The notes: generated from the sequence alone by a model not told the origin. Counted from the first letter of the stretch, positions 1 through 8,699 are shown. The stretch is DNA of 39,958 bases from Coriobacteriia bacterium (GCA_025361885.1 JANYJF010000049.1:1-39958); one strand, 5' to 3'. Translations and numbers: made by a program.

Positions 1-203
1 ACCTCGTCGAGCCACTCCGCAAGCGCGAGCGCGTCGAGAGCGGTCCTCACGCGGGCCACGGCGAGCGCGGCGTCCCCGCCCCACGAGGGCGCGTACGCTT
101 CGGACACGTCGACGACCGTGGTGTCCGGCACGTCGGCGAAGCCCGCGAGAGCGCTGGCGAGCGCGTCCACCGACCCTCCGCCGATCGACACCCATGCATC
201 CAC
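1..203 (-). CDS. FolK-like protein, 5' part only (runs off the window)
   Basis: This reading frame is too short for the ORF track. It begins at a GTG (203-201) behind a good ribosome site (GAGAGGAG, 5 bases upstream) and stays open to the left edge, giving about 67 residues. The start MDAWVSIGGGSVDALASALA, followed by a VVDVSEAY strand and a helix resembling VRTALDALALAEWLDEV, lines up along its whole length with the N-terminal half of 6-hydroxymethyl-7,8-dihydropterin pyrophosphokinase. In that family the pattern is GSNLGD, a VSxxYET strand, then VET-L-P-LLxxxxxIE. The GSN signature reads GGG here, and the region after the SEAY strand is shorter, so this is a divergent or repurposed paralogue. 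A normal FolK is encoded at 4347-5186. The gene diverges from the patatin gene across 96 bases. The FolK relationship is my inference from pattern; the existence of a coding region is well supported. Confidence 0.55.
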   Translation of the reverse strand, partial: MDAWVSIGGGSVDALASALAGFADVPDTTVVDVSEAYAPSWGGDAALAVARVRTALDALALAEWLDE

Positions 204-299
204 GGTCGCTCCTCTCGCCCTTCGGCCCATCGTACCCGCACGTGGGGTATGGTTCGAGTCAGACCCATTCACGACGACCATAGACCGGGAGGTGCGCAC

Positions 300-1166
300 G
301 TGGACTGGAGTCTCTTCCGCCGCCTGATCCCCGGCTTGATACCCGCCGAGCCCGCGCCACCCGCGCTCGTGGGCCTGACACTCGGAGGAGGCGCCGTCCG
401 CGGCGCGGCTCATCTCGGCGTGCTCTCCGTGCTGGAGCGCGAGCACGTCCCGATCGGCGTCGTCACGGGCACGAGTGTCGGCGCACTGGTGGGAGCGGGC
501 GTGGCGGCGTGCATCAGCTCCGAGGACATGATGGCGGCGTTTTCGAAAGCCTCGTGGTCGAGGATCGCGCTGCCCACCTGGGCCTCGAAACTCAGTCTCC
601 TGCAGACGGACCCGCTCGGCACCCTGATGGAGCGCGTCACCAACGCACGGACATTCGACGACCTGCGTCTGCCGTTCGCCGCGGTCGCATGCGACTTGCT
701 CACCGGCTCCGCCGTCGCGATGACCACGGGCAGCCTGCGCGAGGCTCTCATGGCATCTTCGGCCATCCCGGGGCTGTTCGAACCGATAGTGCGCGAAGGT
801 GCGATGCTCGTGGACGGCGGCCTTGTGGACAACCTCCCGGTCGACGCGGCCACGGATCTCGGTGCCGACTACGTCATCGCCGTGGACATCATGCCTCCGC
901 TGGACGGCAGCTACGAACCGAAGGACCTGCGCGACGTGCTCCTGCTGTCGTGGAACATCGTGCAGCGCGCCGGCGAAGTCGAGCGGGAGCGCGCCGGCAT
1001 CGTCATCACGCCAAAGGTGGCCGCGGTGCCGCTCTCCGACTTCTCTCGGGTGCGCGAGGCCTATGAGGCCGGTGTCGTGGCCGCCGAGGCAGCCCTGCCG
1101 ACCCTGCTCGCGGACCTGGGGATGACGTCGAGACCTTCCGCCGGGGGCGCCCCGCCCGCACCCTGA
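300..1166 (+). CDS. patatin-like phospholipase (RssA/NTE type)
   Basis: Predicted 288-residue serine lipase or acyl hydrolase of the bacterial patatin family, which uses a Ser-Asp dyad on membrane lipids or related esters. The oxyanion loop GGGAVRG sits at residues 29-35, the nucleophile elbow GTSVG places Ser59 as the nucleophile, and DGG with Asp172 is followed by LVDNLPV, so all catalytic elements are present. The ORF track starts 51 bases earlier. I prefer the GTG at 300 because GGGAGG lies at the right distance and the extra N-terminus has no family match. There is no signal peptide, so it is probably cytoplasmic or membrane-peripheral. It stands alone, divergent from the FolK-like gene and convergent with the pyrophosphatase gene. 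The physiological substrate cannot be read from the sequence. Confidence 0.88.
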   Translation: MDWSLFRRLIPGLIPAEPAPPALVGLTLGGGAVRGAAHLGVLSVLEREHVPIGVVTGTSVGALVGAGVAACISSEDMMAAFSKASWSRIALPTWASKLSLLQTDPLGTLMERVTNARTFDDLRLPFAAVACDLLTGSAVAMTTGSLREALMASSAIPGLFEPIVREGAMLVDGGLVDNLPVDAATDLGADYVIAVDIMPPLDGSYEPKDLRDVLLLSWNIVQRAGEVERERAGIVITPKVAAVPLSDFSRVREAYEAGVVAAEAALPTLLADLGMTSRPSAGGAPPAP

Positions 1167-1189
1167 CCCGGGCTCGCACCCGCGGCGCG

Positions 1190-1225
1190 AAGAAGGGCCC
1201 CGCCGGATCCGGCGGGGCCCTTCTT
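1190..1225. terminator. bidirectional terminator, perfect palindrome
   Basis: A perfect 36-base palindrome begins and ends with AAGAAGGGCCCC and its complement, centred on GGATCC. It lies between two convergent genes, 23 bases after the patatin stop and 22 bases after the pyrophosphatase stop. On each strand the stem ends in a short T-containing tract (CTTCTT). It fits a shared intrinsic terminator. Confidence 0.8.
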
Positions 1226-1247
1226 GCGCACTTGAAGCACGACCCGA

Positions 1248-3506
1248 CTAGTGGACGCCCGATATGAACAGCGGGGCCAAGACGAGCGTGATGGTCGCGA
1301 GCAACTTTATGAGCACGTGCAGGGACGGACCGGCGGTGTCCTTGAACGGATCGCCGACGGTGTCGCCCACGACGGCGGCCTTGTGGGTGTCAGAGCCCTT
1401 GCCGCCCGCGAAGCCCATCTCGATGTACTTCTTCGCGTTGTCCCACGCGCCGCCCCCATTGTTGAGGAACAGCGCCATGAGCACGCCGACGATCGTCCCG
1501 ACCATCAGCATCGCGGCAACGGTCTCGCCGCCTGCGTTGAACACGAAGCGGAACACGACGCCGACCACGACCGGCATGCCGACGGCCAGCAGGCCCGGCA
1601 GCACCATCTCGCGCAGCGCGGACTTGGTGACCAGGTCGACCGTGCGACCGTAGTCCGGCTTGGATGTGCCGGCCAGGATGCCGGAGTCCTCTGCGAACTG
1701 CGCACGCACGTCGGCGATGACGGCGGAGGCTGCCTTGCCGACCGCGCGGATCGCGAGAGAGGAGAACAGGAACACGAGCATGCCTCCGAGCATCGCGCCC
1801 ACGAAGAGCTTCGGATCGGCGATGTTGACGATGTACTGCGTCTTTGCGCCGACGGCCTGGGTCATGCCGTTCGCGGTCACGGTCTGCGTGCCGCCGATGA
1901 CGCCGCCCAGGTCCAGACCGTAGTTCTTGAGCTCGTCGAGGTATGCAGAGAACAGCAGGAACGCGGCAAGCGCCGCGGAACCGACCGCGTAACCCTTGGT
2001 GAGAGCCTTGGTCGTGTTGCCGACGGAGTCCAGGCGATCGGACTTCTCGCGCACCTCGGCGGGCTGACCGGACATCTCGACGATGCCGCCGGCGTTGTCG
2101 GCGATCGGGCCGAAGGTGTCCATGGCCAGCACGTAGCCGGCGGTGGACAACATACCCATCGTGGCGACGGCGGTGCCGAACAGGCCCGCGTCAGGCAGCC
2201 CTGAGGTCTGGCCAAGCCAGTAGGCAGCCAGGATCGCGACGCCGATGGTGATGATCGGCAGGGCGGTCGATTCCATGCCCACCGCGATGCCCGCGATGAT
2301 GTTGGTCGCGGGGCCGGTCTTGGACGCCTCGGCGATGGACATCACGGGACGATACCGGAACTCGGTGTAGTACTGCGTGATGAACACGTACATCAGCGCC
2401 GTCAGGATGCCGACGATGCCGGCGAGCAGGAAGTGCCACCACGCATTCGGCGCCGCGGCGGAATACAGAAGCCAGCGGCTTGCGACGGCCAGGCCGATGA
2501 TGGCGAAGCCCGTCGAAACGTAGAAGCCGCGATTGAGCGACTTCATCGGGTCCTCGTCGCCGCGGACCTTGACGATCAGGACACCGATGATCGAGGCGAC
2601 GATGCCGAACGACCGCGCAACGAGCGGGAACAGCATGACGCCGACGACGCCCCAGGCGAAGTTGATGTTGGATCTGATGGCCAGCGTGGCCATCGCCGCG
2701 CCAAGGATCATCGCGCCGATGTTCTCGGCTGCGGTGGACTCGAAGAGATCGGCACCGCGGCCCGCGCAGTCGCCGACGTTGTCGCCGACCAGGTCCGCGA
2801 TGACGGCCGGGTTGCGGGGATCGTCCTCGGGGATGCCGGCCTCGACCTTGCCGACCAGGTCGGCACCGACGTCCGCCGCCTTGGTGTAGATGCCGCCGCC
2901 GAGCTGGGCGAACAGCGCTACGAACGACGCGCCGAAACCGTAGCCGACGATGAGCAGCGGGGTCTTGGCCAAGTCAGCGACAGCCACGCCGCCAAAGTAG
3001 TGCGCCGCGGCATACAGCCCGCCGACACCGATCAGCGACATCGCTACGACCATGAGGCCGGAGACGGCGCCAGCGCGAAGGGCGACCTGCAGGGCGTCGT
3101 TGACGCTCCTGAGGGTACCGGCGGCCGTGCGGATGTTGGCGCGGATCGAGATCCACATCCCGACGTAGCCCGCGATCAGCGAGCACAGCGCGCCGAGCAG
3201 GAACGACAGGGTGGTCCAGAACGCCATCGCGGCGGCGTTGTTGGCCACCGGGTCGAACGCCTGGCCGCCGCGGAGCAGATAGCCCCCGAACAGGACCACA
3301 GCAAAGCCGACCGCCAGGTAGATGATCGTCTTGAACTGCCGGGCCATGAAGGCCTCGGCTCCCTCTTTGATGGCATCCGAGATGACGCGCATCTTGTCGG
3401 TGCCGGTATCCCGCTTCAGAACCCATCTCGCCAGCAACCAGGCCGTAACCAGACCCAAGATGCCGAATGCGAGGATCAGTGCGAGCAGGATCTCCTGCTG
3501 TCCCAT
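1248..3506 (-). CDS. hppA: membrane-bound proton-translocating pyrophosphatase, K+-independent type
   Basis: A 752-residue polytopic membrane enzyme that couples pyrophosphate hydrolysis to ion pumping, normal in length for the family (about 16 membrane segments). The substrate site motif DVGADLVGKVE and the downstream acidic GDNVGDCAGRGADLFES motif are intact, and the C-terminal half has the matching DTVGDPFKDTAGPSLH. In the segment GNTTKALTKGYAVGSA the position that is Ala in K+-dependent enzymes is Lys, and the partner position is Thr. This is the known signature of K+-independent H+ pumps, so proton pumping is the expected activity. The start has GGGGAG five bases upstream. The gene is monocistronic between a candidate promoter (3578-3606) and a terminator (1190-1225). 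It probably recovers energy from biosynthetic pyrophosphate. Confidence 0.97.
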   Translation of the reverse strand: MGQQEILLALILAFGILGLVTAWLLARWVLKRDTGTDKMRVISDAIKEGAEAFMARQFKTIIYLAVGFAVVLFGGYLLRGGQAFDPVANNAAAMAFWTTLSFLLGALCSLIAGYVGMWISIRANIRTAAGTLRSVNDALQVALRAGAVSGLMVVAMSLIGVGGLYAAAHYFGGVAVADLAKTPLLIVGYGFGASFVALFAQLGGGIYTKAADVGADLVGKVEAGIPEDDPRNPAVIADLVGDNVGDCAGRGADLFESTAAENIGAMILGAAMATLAIRSNINFAWGVVGVMLFPLVARSFGIVASIIGVLIVKVRGDEDPMKSLNRGFYVSTGFAIIGLAVASRWLLYSAAAPNAWWHFLLAGIVGILTALMYVFITQYYTEFRYRPVMSIAEASKTGPATNIIAGIAVGMESTALPIITIGVAILAAYWLGQTSGLPDAGLFGTAVATMGMLSTAGYVLAMDTFGPIADNAGGIVEMSGQPAEVREKSDRLDSVGNTTKALTKGYAVGSAALAAFLLFSAYLDELKNYGLDLGGVIGGTQTVTANGMTQAVGAKTQYIVNIADPKLFVGAMLGGMLVFLFSSLAIRAVGKAASAVIADVRAQFAEDSGILAGTSKPDYGRTVDLVTKSALREMVLPGLLAVGMPVVVGVVFRFVFNAGGETVAAMLMVGTIVGVLMALFLNNGGGAWDNAKKYIEMGFAGGKGSDTHKAAVVGDTVGDPFKDTAGPSLHVLIKLLATITLVLAPLFISGVH

Positions 3507-3577
3507 CGACTCCCCTTTCTAGTCCCTCACGACAAACGTGCTCCCGTCGTGCGCGCGCATGCGCATGACGTCCGTTT

Positions 3578-3606
3578 TGAGTAACACGCAGGAAACCGGG
3601 CGTCAA
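3578..3606 (-). promoter_or_regulatory. candidate promoter of hppA
   Basis: On the minus strand TTGACG (3606-3601) is followed after 17 bases by TACTCA (3583-3578), about 70 bases before the hppA start. The -35 is near consensus and the -10 is weak. No other gene lies between it and hppA. Confidence 0.4.
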
Positions 3607-3621
3607 TGCGGAACCACATAC

Positions 3622-3656
3622 GAGTGAGGCCCGGAGCATCGCTCCGGGCCTCACTC
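3622..3656 (-). terminator. hairpin terminator after the zinc-ribbon gene
   Basis: A 16-bp perfect stem (GAGTGAGGCCCGGAGC and complement) with a 3-base loop lies 20 bases after the stop of the minus-strand gene 3677-4267. The sequence beyond it is only mildly T-rich. The position between two tandem genes supports a terminator insulating hppA. Confidence 0.65.
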
Positions 3657-3676
3657 ACGTCCTTCAGCGAGCCGTC

Positions 3677-4267
3677 CTAGAACAGCTGCACAAGCCACTT
3701 GCCGTCCTGATTGATAAGGCTGAGCTTCTCCGTGCGCTTGGCGTAGGTGCCCTTGGCGGGATCGGTCAGCCACTGGCCGGTGATCGTGACCGTAGCCGTC
3801 TGGTTGTTGGACTGGTCGACCTTGTCCACCGAGAAGTCCTTCACTCCGGCCTTGCCGGCCGCGCGCTTCTTGGCCTGGGTGGCGGCGTCCTCGAAGCTCT
3901 TCGTGCTGGTGGCGTCGAGCGAGCCGTGGGTGGAGACGTTCAAAATGCCCTTCGCGTCGTACGCGGCGTACGCGGTGAGCATCTTGGTGGCGACCGTCTT
4001 CGGGTCGCTGCCGCCGATGCCGCCGCCCTTGAGGGCGAACCACGCACCCGCCGCGACCACGATGACGACGGCCACCGCGATGGCTGCGATCAGCATCGTC
4101 CGGTTGCCGCCGGCCGGATTCGCTTCGGTTGTCTTATCGACTGCCGGATTCGCTTCGGTTGTCTTGCCGACTACCGGGGTGGCAGCGGGCTTGCCGACTG
4201 CTTCGCCGCACTCGGGGCAGGTCTCGGCGCCGTCGGGGACGACCGCGCCGCACTTGTCGCAATCCAT
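3677..4267 (-). CDS. membrane-anchored zinc-ribbon protein with an extracytoplasmic DUF4878-like domain
   Basis: 196 residues. The N-terminus holds a zinc ribbon (CDKCG ... CPECG, residues 3-21). A linker with two KTTEANPA repeats follows, then one membrane helix at about residues 58-77, then an outside domain of about 115 residues. That domain looks like the small alpha+beta DUF4878/SnoaL-like lipoprotein fold (KTVATKMLTAYAAYDAKGI ... a strand-rich end finishing KWLVQLF). The cytoplasmic zinc ribbon plus external NTF2-like domain suggests a sensor or scaffold rather than an enzyme. Function is unknown. It has its own promoter (4306-4333), a good ribosome site (AAGGAG) and a terminator. Zinc ribbons of similar style occur in three proteins at 15-19 kb, but no direct link is shown. 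Confidence 0.75.
   Translation of the reverse strand: MDCDKCGAVVPDGAETCPECGEAVGKPAATPVVGKTTEANPAVDKTTEANPAGGNRTMLIAAIAVAVVIVVAAGAWFALKGGGIGGSDPKTVATKMLTAYAAYDAKGILNVSTHGSLDATSTKSFEDAATQAKKRAAGKAGVKDFSVDKVDQSNNQTATVTITGQWLTDPAKGTYAKRTEKLSLINQDGKWLVQLF
4113..4165 (-). repeat. two-copy 30-base in-frame tandem repeat in the linker
   Basis: GCCGGATTCGCTTCGGTTGT plus three further identical bases occurs at 4113-4135 and again at 4143-4165, a period of 30 bases. It encodes the repeated KTTEANPA of the linker in the zinc-ribbon protein. Such near-identical in-frame copies can expand or contract by slippage. Confidence 0.85.
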
Positions 4268-4305
4268 GTGATCCGCGCTCCTTAGGTGAGGTCAAATCTT
4301 CGGGA

Positions 4306-4333
4306 AGTATACCACCGGTTCCGGATGCACCAA
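4306..4333 (-). promoter_or_regulatory. candidate promoter of the zinc-ribbon gene
   Basis: On the minus strand TTGGTG (4333-4328), a 16-base spacer, then TATACT (4311-4306), about 38 bases before the start codon. The -10 is an excellent match, the -35 moderate. Confidence 0.55.
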
Positions 4334-4346
4334 GACCGCGGGACCG

Positions 4347-5186
4347 TCAGACCGCATCCGGGTCTTCGCCGACCGCTTCGTCCAGTGCCCGGTACGCGTC
4401 CGCGATGCGGTCACGCGACACGAACAGCCGGACCTCAGTGGGTACCCCCGGGTAGGACGAGAGCGACTCGCCCGGCCGGTGCGGGTAGAACGTCGTCGGG
4501 ACACCGGCGTCGTTCATGACCTCCTCGAGCCACAGCAGATCGAAGTCGGTACTCGAGTTCGAGCCTCCCCGCTCCAATCGCGGCGGCCCGACGGCGACCC
4601 AATCCCCGATCACCTCATGCTCGTCGACCTCCAGACTCCGGAACGGCGCCCTGACGAAACGGACCTCGCCCTCGTCCACCCACACATTGTCCGCAGCCGG
4701 GTCCTCAAGCGGCCCCAGGTCAGCGAGCACACGCCCGATCCGGACGCGCTCGTCGGTCACGGGCGAACCGTCGGGCATACGAAGGTCCCCGACCACATCC
4801 AGGAGCGGGCGGACCGCGAAGTCGCGCTCCAGCATCCGCGGGTGAGGGATCGTGAGGCGCTCGGAGACCCACTCCTCATCACCGAACAGCAGGATGTCGA
4901 GGTCGGCGGTCCTGGGCCCGAATCGAACGGTCCGCCTGCGGCCGAGATCCTCCTCGATGCCTTTGCACACCTCGAGCAATTCATCCGCCCGCAGACTCGT
5001 CTCGATGCGCACCGCGGCGTTGTAGTACGAGCTCTGGTCGGAGACACCCCACGGCTCCGTCTCGTACGCATGCGACACAGCCGACACGCGGACGCACTCG
5101 GCGTCGTCGAGCGCGCGGATCATACGGCGAAGATAGGTCATCCGGTCCCCGAGGTTGCCACCTATGCCGATGATCGCCTGGGTCAT
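4347..5186 (-). CDS. folK: 2-amino-4-hydroxy-6-hydroxymethyldihydropteridine pyrophosphokinase with a C-terminal DUF2007-like domain
   Basis: FolK transfers pyrophosphate from ATP to 6-hydroxymethyl-7,8-dihydropterin in folate synthesis. The protein starts MTQAIIGIGGNLGDR, then has YETEPWG, the FGPRTADLDILLFGD motif (catalytic Asp pair) and IPHPRMLERDFAVRPLLDV, all typical. The enzyme part ends near residue 165, whereas the protein has 279 residues. The extra 110 include DFDLLWLEEVMNDAGVPTT and VRLFVSRDRIADAYRALDEA, the shape of a DUF2007 putative signal-transducing domain. The ORF track merges this frame with 188 codons that are a shadow of folP. The true start is the ATG at 5186, overlapping the folP stop by 4 bases (ATGA), so translation is coupled. 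It is the last gene of folE-folP-folK. Confidence 0.93.
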   Translation of the reverse strand: MTQAIIGIGGNLGDRMTYLRRMIRALDDAECVRVSAVSHAYETEPWGVSDQSSYYNAAVRIETSLRADELLEVCKGIEEDLGRRRTVRFGPRTADLDILLFGDEEWVSERLTIPHPRMLERDFAVRPLLDVVGDLRMPDGSPVTDERVRIGRVLADLGPLEDPAADNVWVDEGEVRFVRAPFRSLEVDEHEVIGDWVAVGPPRLERGGSNSSTDFDLLWLEEVMNDAGVPTTFYPHRPGESLSSYPGVPTEVRLFVSRDRIADAYRALDEAVGEDPDAV

Positions 5187-6031
5187 CGCGCGGCGCCCTT
5201 CTCGATAGCCGAGGACACCTGCACGGCGCGGACCGTCTCGTACACGTCGTGGACCCGCACGACAGCCGCGCCATGCGTCACGGCCCATACGGCCGCTGCC
5301 AGGCTGCCGGCGAGTCTGCGCCTGGGCTCGGTCTCGCCCGTGATGGAGCCGACGAACCGCTTGCGGCTCGCGCCAACGAGCACGGGGTACCCGAGCGATG
5401 CCAGGTCGGCCAGTCGGCGAAGAAGCTCGAGGTTGTGCTCGGGCGTCTTGCCGAACCCGATGCCCGGGTCGATCACTATGCGCTCGTGCGCGACGCCGGC
5501 GAACTCGAGCAACTGCGCCTGGCGCACGAGCCAGGAGCCGACCTCCGCCACGACGTCGGAATACGTCGGCCTCTCCTGCATGGTCCCCGGCCCGCCGAGC
5601 ATGTGCATGACCACGAGACCCGCGTCGCAACCCGCCGCCACGTCGCGCATGGCTGGATCGCGGAAGCCGCTGATATCGTTGATGACCTGCGCGCCTGCGG
5701 CCACGCACGCGGCCGCCACGGCCGCGTGGCGGGTGTCGACCGACACGCACACGTCGCTGTCAGCCAGGCTGGCCACAACGGGACGGATGCGCGCCAGCTC
5801 CTCGGCGACGTCGGTCGCATCGGCTCCGGGGCGTGTGGACTCCCCGCCCACGTCCACGATCGCGGCACCCTCCTCGACCATCGCATGCCCGCGCGAGAAC
5901 GCGGCCACCGGGTCGAGATACTCGCCCGCGTCCGAGAACGAGTCGGGCGTCACGTTCAGGACGCCCATGACGAGCGGTCGCGACAGATCGAACGCATGCG
6001 GACCGCACTGCCAGATCCCCCGACCCTCCAC
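5183..6031 (-). CDS. folP: dihydropteroate synthase
   Basis: Joins dihydropterin pyrophosphate and para-aminobenzoate to make dihydropteroate; the sulfonamide target. 282 residues, normal length. The pterin-site motifs are clear: VMGVLNVTPDSFSD, VDVGGESTRPGA, SVDTRHAAVA, INDISGF, VVMHMLGGPGTMQE, DPGIGFGKTPEHN and GASRKRFVG. The RVHDV motif near the C-terminus completes the substrate pocket. It lies 6 bases after folE and overlaps folK by 4 bases, so the three form one coupled operon. Confidence 0.97.
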   Translation of the reverse strand: MEGRGIWQCGPHAFDLSRPLVMGVLNVTPDSFSDAGEYLDPVAAFSRGHAMVEEGAAIVDVGGESTRPGADATDVAEELARIRPVVASLADSDVCVSVDTRHAAVAAACVAAGAQVINDISGFRDPAMRDVAAGCDAGLVVMHMLGGPGTMQERPTYSDVVAEVGSWLVRQAQLLEFAGVAHERIVIDPGIGFGKTPEHNLELLRRLADLASLGYPVLVGASRKRFVGSITGETEPRRRLAGSLAAAVWAVTHGAAVVRVHDVYETVRAVQVSSAIEKGAAR

Positions 6032-6037
6032 CGAAGC

Positions 6038-6601
6038 CTACCTCCCCGTGATGAGCGACATCGCCTCTGCCCGAGTAGCCGGGTTGCGCTCGAAGATGCC
6101 GCGCACGGCAGACGTCACCGTCAGCGCGCCCGGCTTCTTGACTCCTCGCATGGACATGCACAGGTGCTCGGCCTCGATGACCACGATGACACCCTGCGGC
6201 CTGAGGTTCTCGACGATGGTGTCGGCGATCTGCGACGTCAGCCGCTCCTGCACCTGCGGGCGCTTGGCGAACACGTCGACGACTCTGGCGAGCTTGGAGA
6301 GCCCGCAGATGTGGCCGTCCTTCGAAGGGATGTAGCCCACGTGCACGCGGCCCATGAACGGGACGAGATGATGCTCGCACATGGAGTACAAGGGGATGTC
6401 CTTGACGAGCACCATCTCCTGGTGCCCCTCGTTGAAAGTCACGCAGAAGTGCTCGGCAGCATCTTGGCCCAGACCCGCGAAGATCTCCTCATACATGTCG
6501 GCCACGCGCTCCGGCGTGCGCACGAGCCCCTCGCGAGCCGGGTCTTCGCCAACGCCTTCGAGGATGAGCCGGACGCCTTGGACTATCTTCTCGCGGTCCA
6601 T
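6038..6601 (-). CDS. folE: GTP cyclohydrolase I
   Basis: Converts GTP to 7,8-dihydroneopterin triphosphate, the first step of folate synthesis. The zinc ligands are present in MCEHHLVPF and [10 protein letters not shown], and the substrate region [13 protein letters not shown] is intact, so this is a canonical type IA enzyme. The track's start at 6613 is a GTG inside the ribosome site. The ATG at 6601, eight bases after GAGAGGTGG, gives 187 residues and is preferred. It is preceded by the ftsH terminator, so it likely has its own promoter in 6602-6663, although no strong -10/-35 pair is evident. No neopterin aldolase gene (folB) is visible in the window. Confidence 0.96.
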   Translation of the reverse strand: MDREKIVQGVRLILEGVGEDPAREGLVRTPERVADMYEEIFAGLGQDAAEHFCVTFNEGHQEMVLVKDIPLYSMCEHHLVPFMGRVHVGYIPSKDGHICGLSKLARVVDVFAKRPQVQERLTSQIADTIVENLRPQGVIVVIEAEHLCMSMRGVKKPGALTVTSAVRGIFERNPATRAEAMSLITGR

Positions 6602-6663
6602 GGAAGCGACCACCTCTCAGATGCGTGCTTGGGGGACACGGACATTGTAGCCCTCATCACGCG

Positions 6664-6692
6664 CGAAGACCCCGCTGGATGCGGGGTCTTCG
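6664..6692 (-). terminator. terminator after ftsH
   Basis: A 12-bp perfect stem (CGAAGACCCCGC and complement) with a 5-base loop lies about 40 bases after the ftsH stop on the minus strand. It separates tilS-hpt-ftsH from folE-folP-folK. Confidence 0.65.
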
Positions 6693-6734
6693 ATGATGGT
6701 TCGTCGGACGGTAGCGCTTCGGGTCGGACACTGC

Positions 6735-8699
6735 TCAGGACTGCAGCTCCGGCTCCGGCGTCACCGGGGTGGGCGGCTCTTCCCCACTCGCGCTCTTGCG
6801 ACGGCGCGGCTTCACGCCCGTGACGCTCTCGGGCGTCTCTTTCGGAGCTTGGGCCTTCTCCTGTGCGACGTAGTCGTCCCACCGGTCTTCGAGAAGCGCC
6901 GCGACCGCTTCCTTGTCGAGCGTCTCGCGATCGACGAGGGCTTGCGCCATCAAGTCCAGCTGACTCCGATGAGCCACGAGGATCACCTTGGCGCGGCCGA
7001 ACGCGTCGTCGAGGAGCCTGCGGACCTCCTTGTCGATCTCGAACGCGATCTCTTGGGAGTAGTCCGGAGTGGCCCCGAAGTCGCGACCGAGGAAGACCTC
7101 GTGCTGCGGCTCTCCGAGCGTCATGGGCCCGAGCTTGTCGGACATCCCGTACTGCGTGACCATGGCGCGCGCCAGCTTCGTCGCGCGCTCGATGTCGTTG
7201 CTCGCGCCAGTGGTCACGTCGCCCGTCGCCAGTTCCTCGGCGACGCGGCCGCCCAGCAGCGAGGCCAGGTCGTCGAGCATCTCCTTCTTGCTGCCGAGGA
7301 ACTTCTCCTCCTCCGGCACGTGCCAGGTGCTGCCAAGCGAGCGTCCTCGCGGGATGATCGTCACCTTGTGGACCGTGTCGGCCCGCGGGAGCACGTGACC
7401 CACGATGGCGTGCCCGGACTCGTGATACGCGATGACCTGCTTCTCGTCGTCTGAGATGAGGCGGCTCTTGCGCTCGGGGCCGGCGACCACGCGGTCTACG
7501 GCCTCCTCGAGCTCGACCATCTCGATCTGCTTGCGACCGTGGCGCGCGGAGAGCAGCGCGGCCTCATTCACCAGGTTGGCCAGGTCCGCTCCCGTGAAGC
7601 CGGGGGTGCGGCGCGCCAGCACCTCGACGTCGATGTCGGGGTTGATAGGCTTGCCCTTGATGTGGACTTTCAGGATCGCGATACGGCCCTTCAGGTCGGG
7701 CCGGTCCACGACCACCTGGCGGTCGAAACGGCCCGGGCGCAGCAGCGCAGGGTCGAGGATGTCTGGACGGTTGGTGGCCGCGATCAGGATCACGTTGTCC
7801 TTGATGTCGAAGCCGTCCATCTCGACGAGCAGCTGGTTGAGCGTCTGCTCGCGCTCGTCGTGCCCTCCGCCCAGTCCGGCGCCGCGGTGACGGCCGACCG
7901 CATCGATCTCGTCCACGAACACGATGCAGGGGCTCGCGGCCTTCGCCTGCTCGAAGAGGTCACGCACACGGCTGGCGCCGACACCGACGAACATCTCGAC
8001 GAAGTCGGAGCCTGAGATGGAGAAGAACGGCACGCCCGCCTCGCCGGCGACAGCGCGAGCGAGCAGCGTCTTGCCGGTACCCGGAGGCCCCACGAGCAGC
8101 ACGCCCTTGGGGATCTTGGCGCCCAGCGCCTGGAACTTGCCGGGGTTCTCCAAGAACTCCTTGATCTCCTGCAGCTCCTCGACGGCCTCTTCCACTCCCG
8201 CCACGTCTTTGAACGTCACGCGTGGCTGGTCGCGTGTCATACGCTTGGCCTTCGCCTTGCCGAACGACATCACCTTGGAGTTGCCGCCCTGCATCTGTTG
8301 CATGAAGAAGAAGATGAACACCGCCAGTATCAGGAACGGCGCAACCTGCAACAGGAAGCTGACCAGCTGGTTCGGCCGCTGGGTGTCCACAGTGAACGCC
8401 ACGCCCGGGTACTTCTGGATAAGGGCCGCGACGGACTCCTCGCCCACGTAGTTCGTCTGGAAATCGGAGACTTTGTTCTTGTCCTTGTCGCCAGCGGTCT
8501 TGAAGTACTTGCCCTTGACCTGTTGATCGCTGGCAAGGACCGTGGCGGACTTGACGTTGCCGTCCTTGAGCGCCGCGAGGAACTGCGACGTGGTCAAGTC
8601 GGTCACGGGGTTGTTGCCCGTGGTGTAGGTGGCGACCACGTACGCGAGCGCCGCGAGTATAAGCAGATACAGTGCGATGGTGCGCACGTTCTTGTTCAA
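6735..8699 (-). CDS. ftsH: ATP-dependent zinc metalloprotease FtsH
   Basis: Membrane-anchored AAA+ protease that degrades misfolded membrane and selected cytosolic proteins. 654 residues. An N-terminal helix (residues about 7-25), an extracytoplasmic domain of about 85 residues, and a second membrane helix ([19 protein letters not shown]) precede the AAA domain. That domain has Walker A GPPGTGKT, Walker [12 protein letters not shown], the [17 protein letters not shown] pore region and the SRH arginine region (RPGRFDRQ). The M41 zinc site HESGH lies near residue 424. The C-terminus (about 50 residues) is proline- and charge-rich, as in other actinobacterial FtsH. It sits 68 bases after hpt, the usual actinobacterial neighbour. 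Confidence 0.98.
   Translation of the reverse strand: MNKNVRTIALYLLILAALAYVVATYTTGNNPVTDLTTSQFLAALKDGNVKSATVLASDQQVKGKYFKTAGDKDKNKVSDFQTNYVGEESVAALIQKYPGVAFTVDTQRPNQLVSFLLQVAPFLILAVFIFFFMQQMQGGNSKVMSFGKAKAKRMTRDQPRVTFKDVAGVEEAVEELQEIKEFLENPGKFQALGAKIPKGVLLVGPPGTGKTLLARAVAGEAGVPFFSISGSDFVEMFVGVGASRVRDLFEQAKAASPCIVFVDEIDAVGRHRGAGLGGGHDEREQTLNQLLVEMDGFDIKDNVILIAATNRPDILDPALLRPGRFDRQVVVDRPDLKGRIAILKVHIKGKPINPDIDVEVLARRTPGFTGADLANLVNEAALLSARHGRKQIEMVELEEAVDRVVAGPERKSRLISDDEKQVIAYHESGHAIVGHVLPRADTVHKVTIIPRGRSLGSTWHVPEEEKFLGSKKEMLDDLASLLGGRVAEELATGDVTTGASNDIERATKLARAMVTQYGMSDKLGPMTLGEPQHEVFLGRDFGATPDYSQEIAFEIDKEVRRLLDDAFGRAKVILVAHRSQLDLMAQALVDRETLDKEAVAALLEDRWDDYVAQEKAQAPKETPESVTGVKPRRRKSASGEEPPTPVTPEPELQS

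Noticed and set aside
1251-2204. 317-residue plus-strand ORF opposite hppA (also 2433..3584)
   Set aside because: Shadow of the pyrophosphatase gene; composition His/Asp/Arg-rich without hydrophobic order.
4479-6335. 618-residue plus-strand ORF (and 5249..6823)
   Set aside because: Entirely antisense to folK-folP-folE. The translation is rich in Arg, Ser and Thr with no family motifs, as expected from a high-GC shadow frame.
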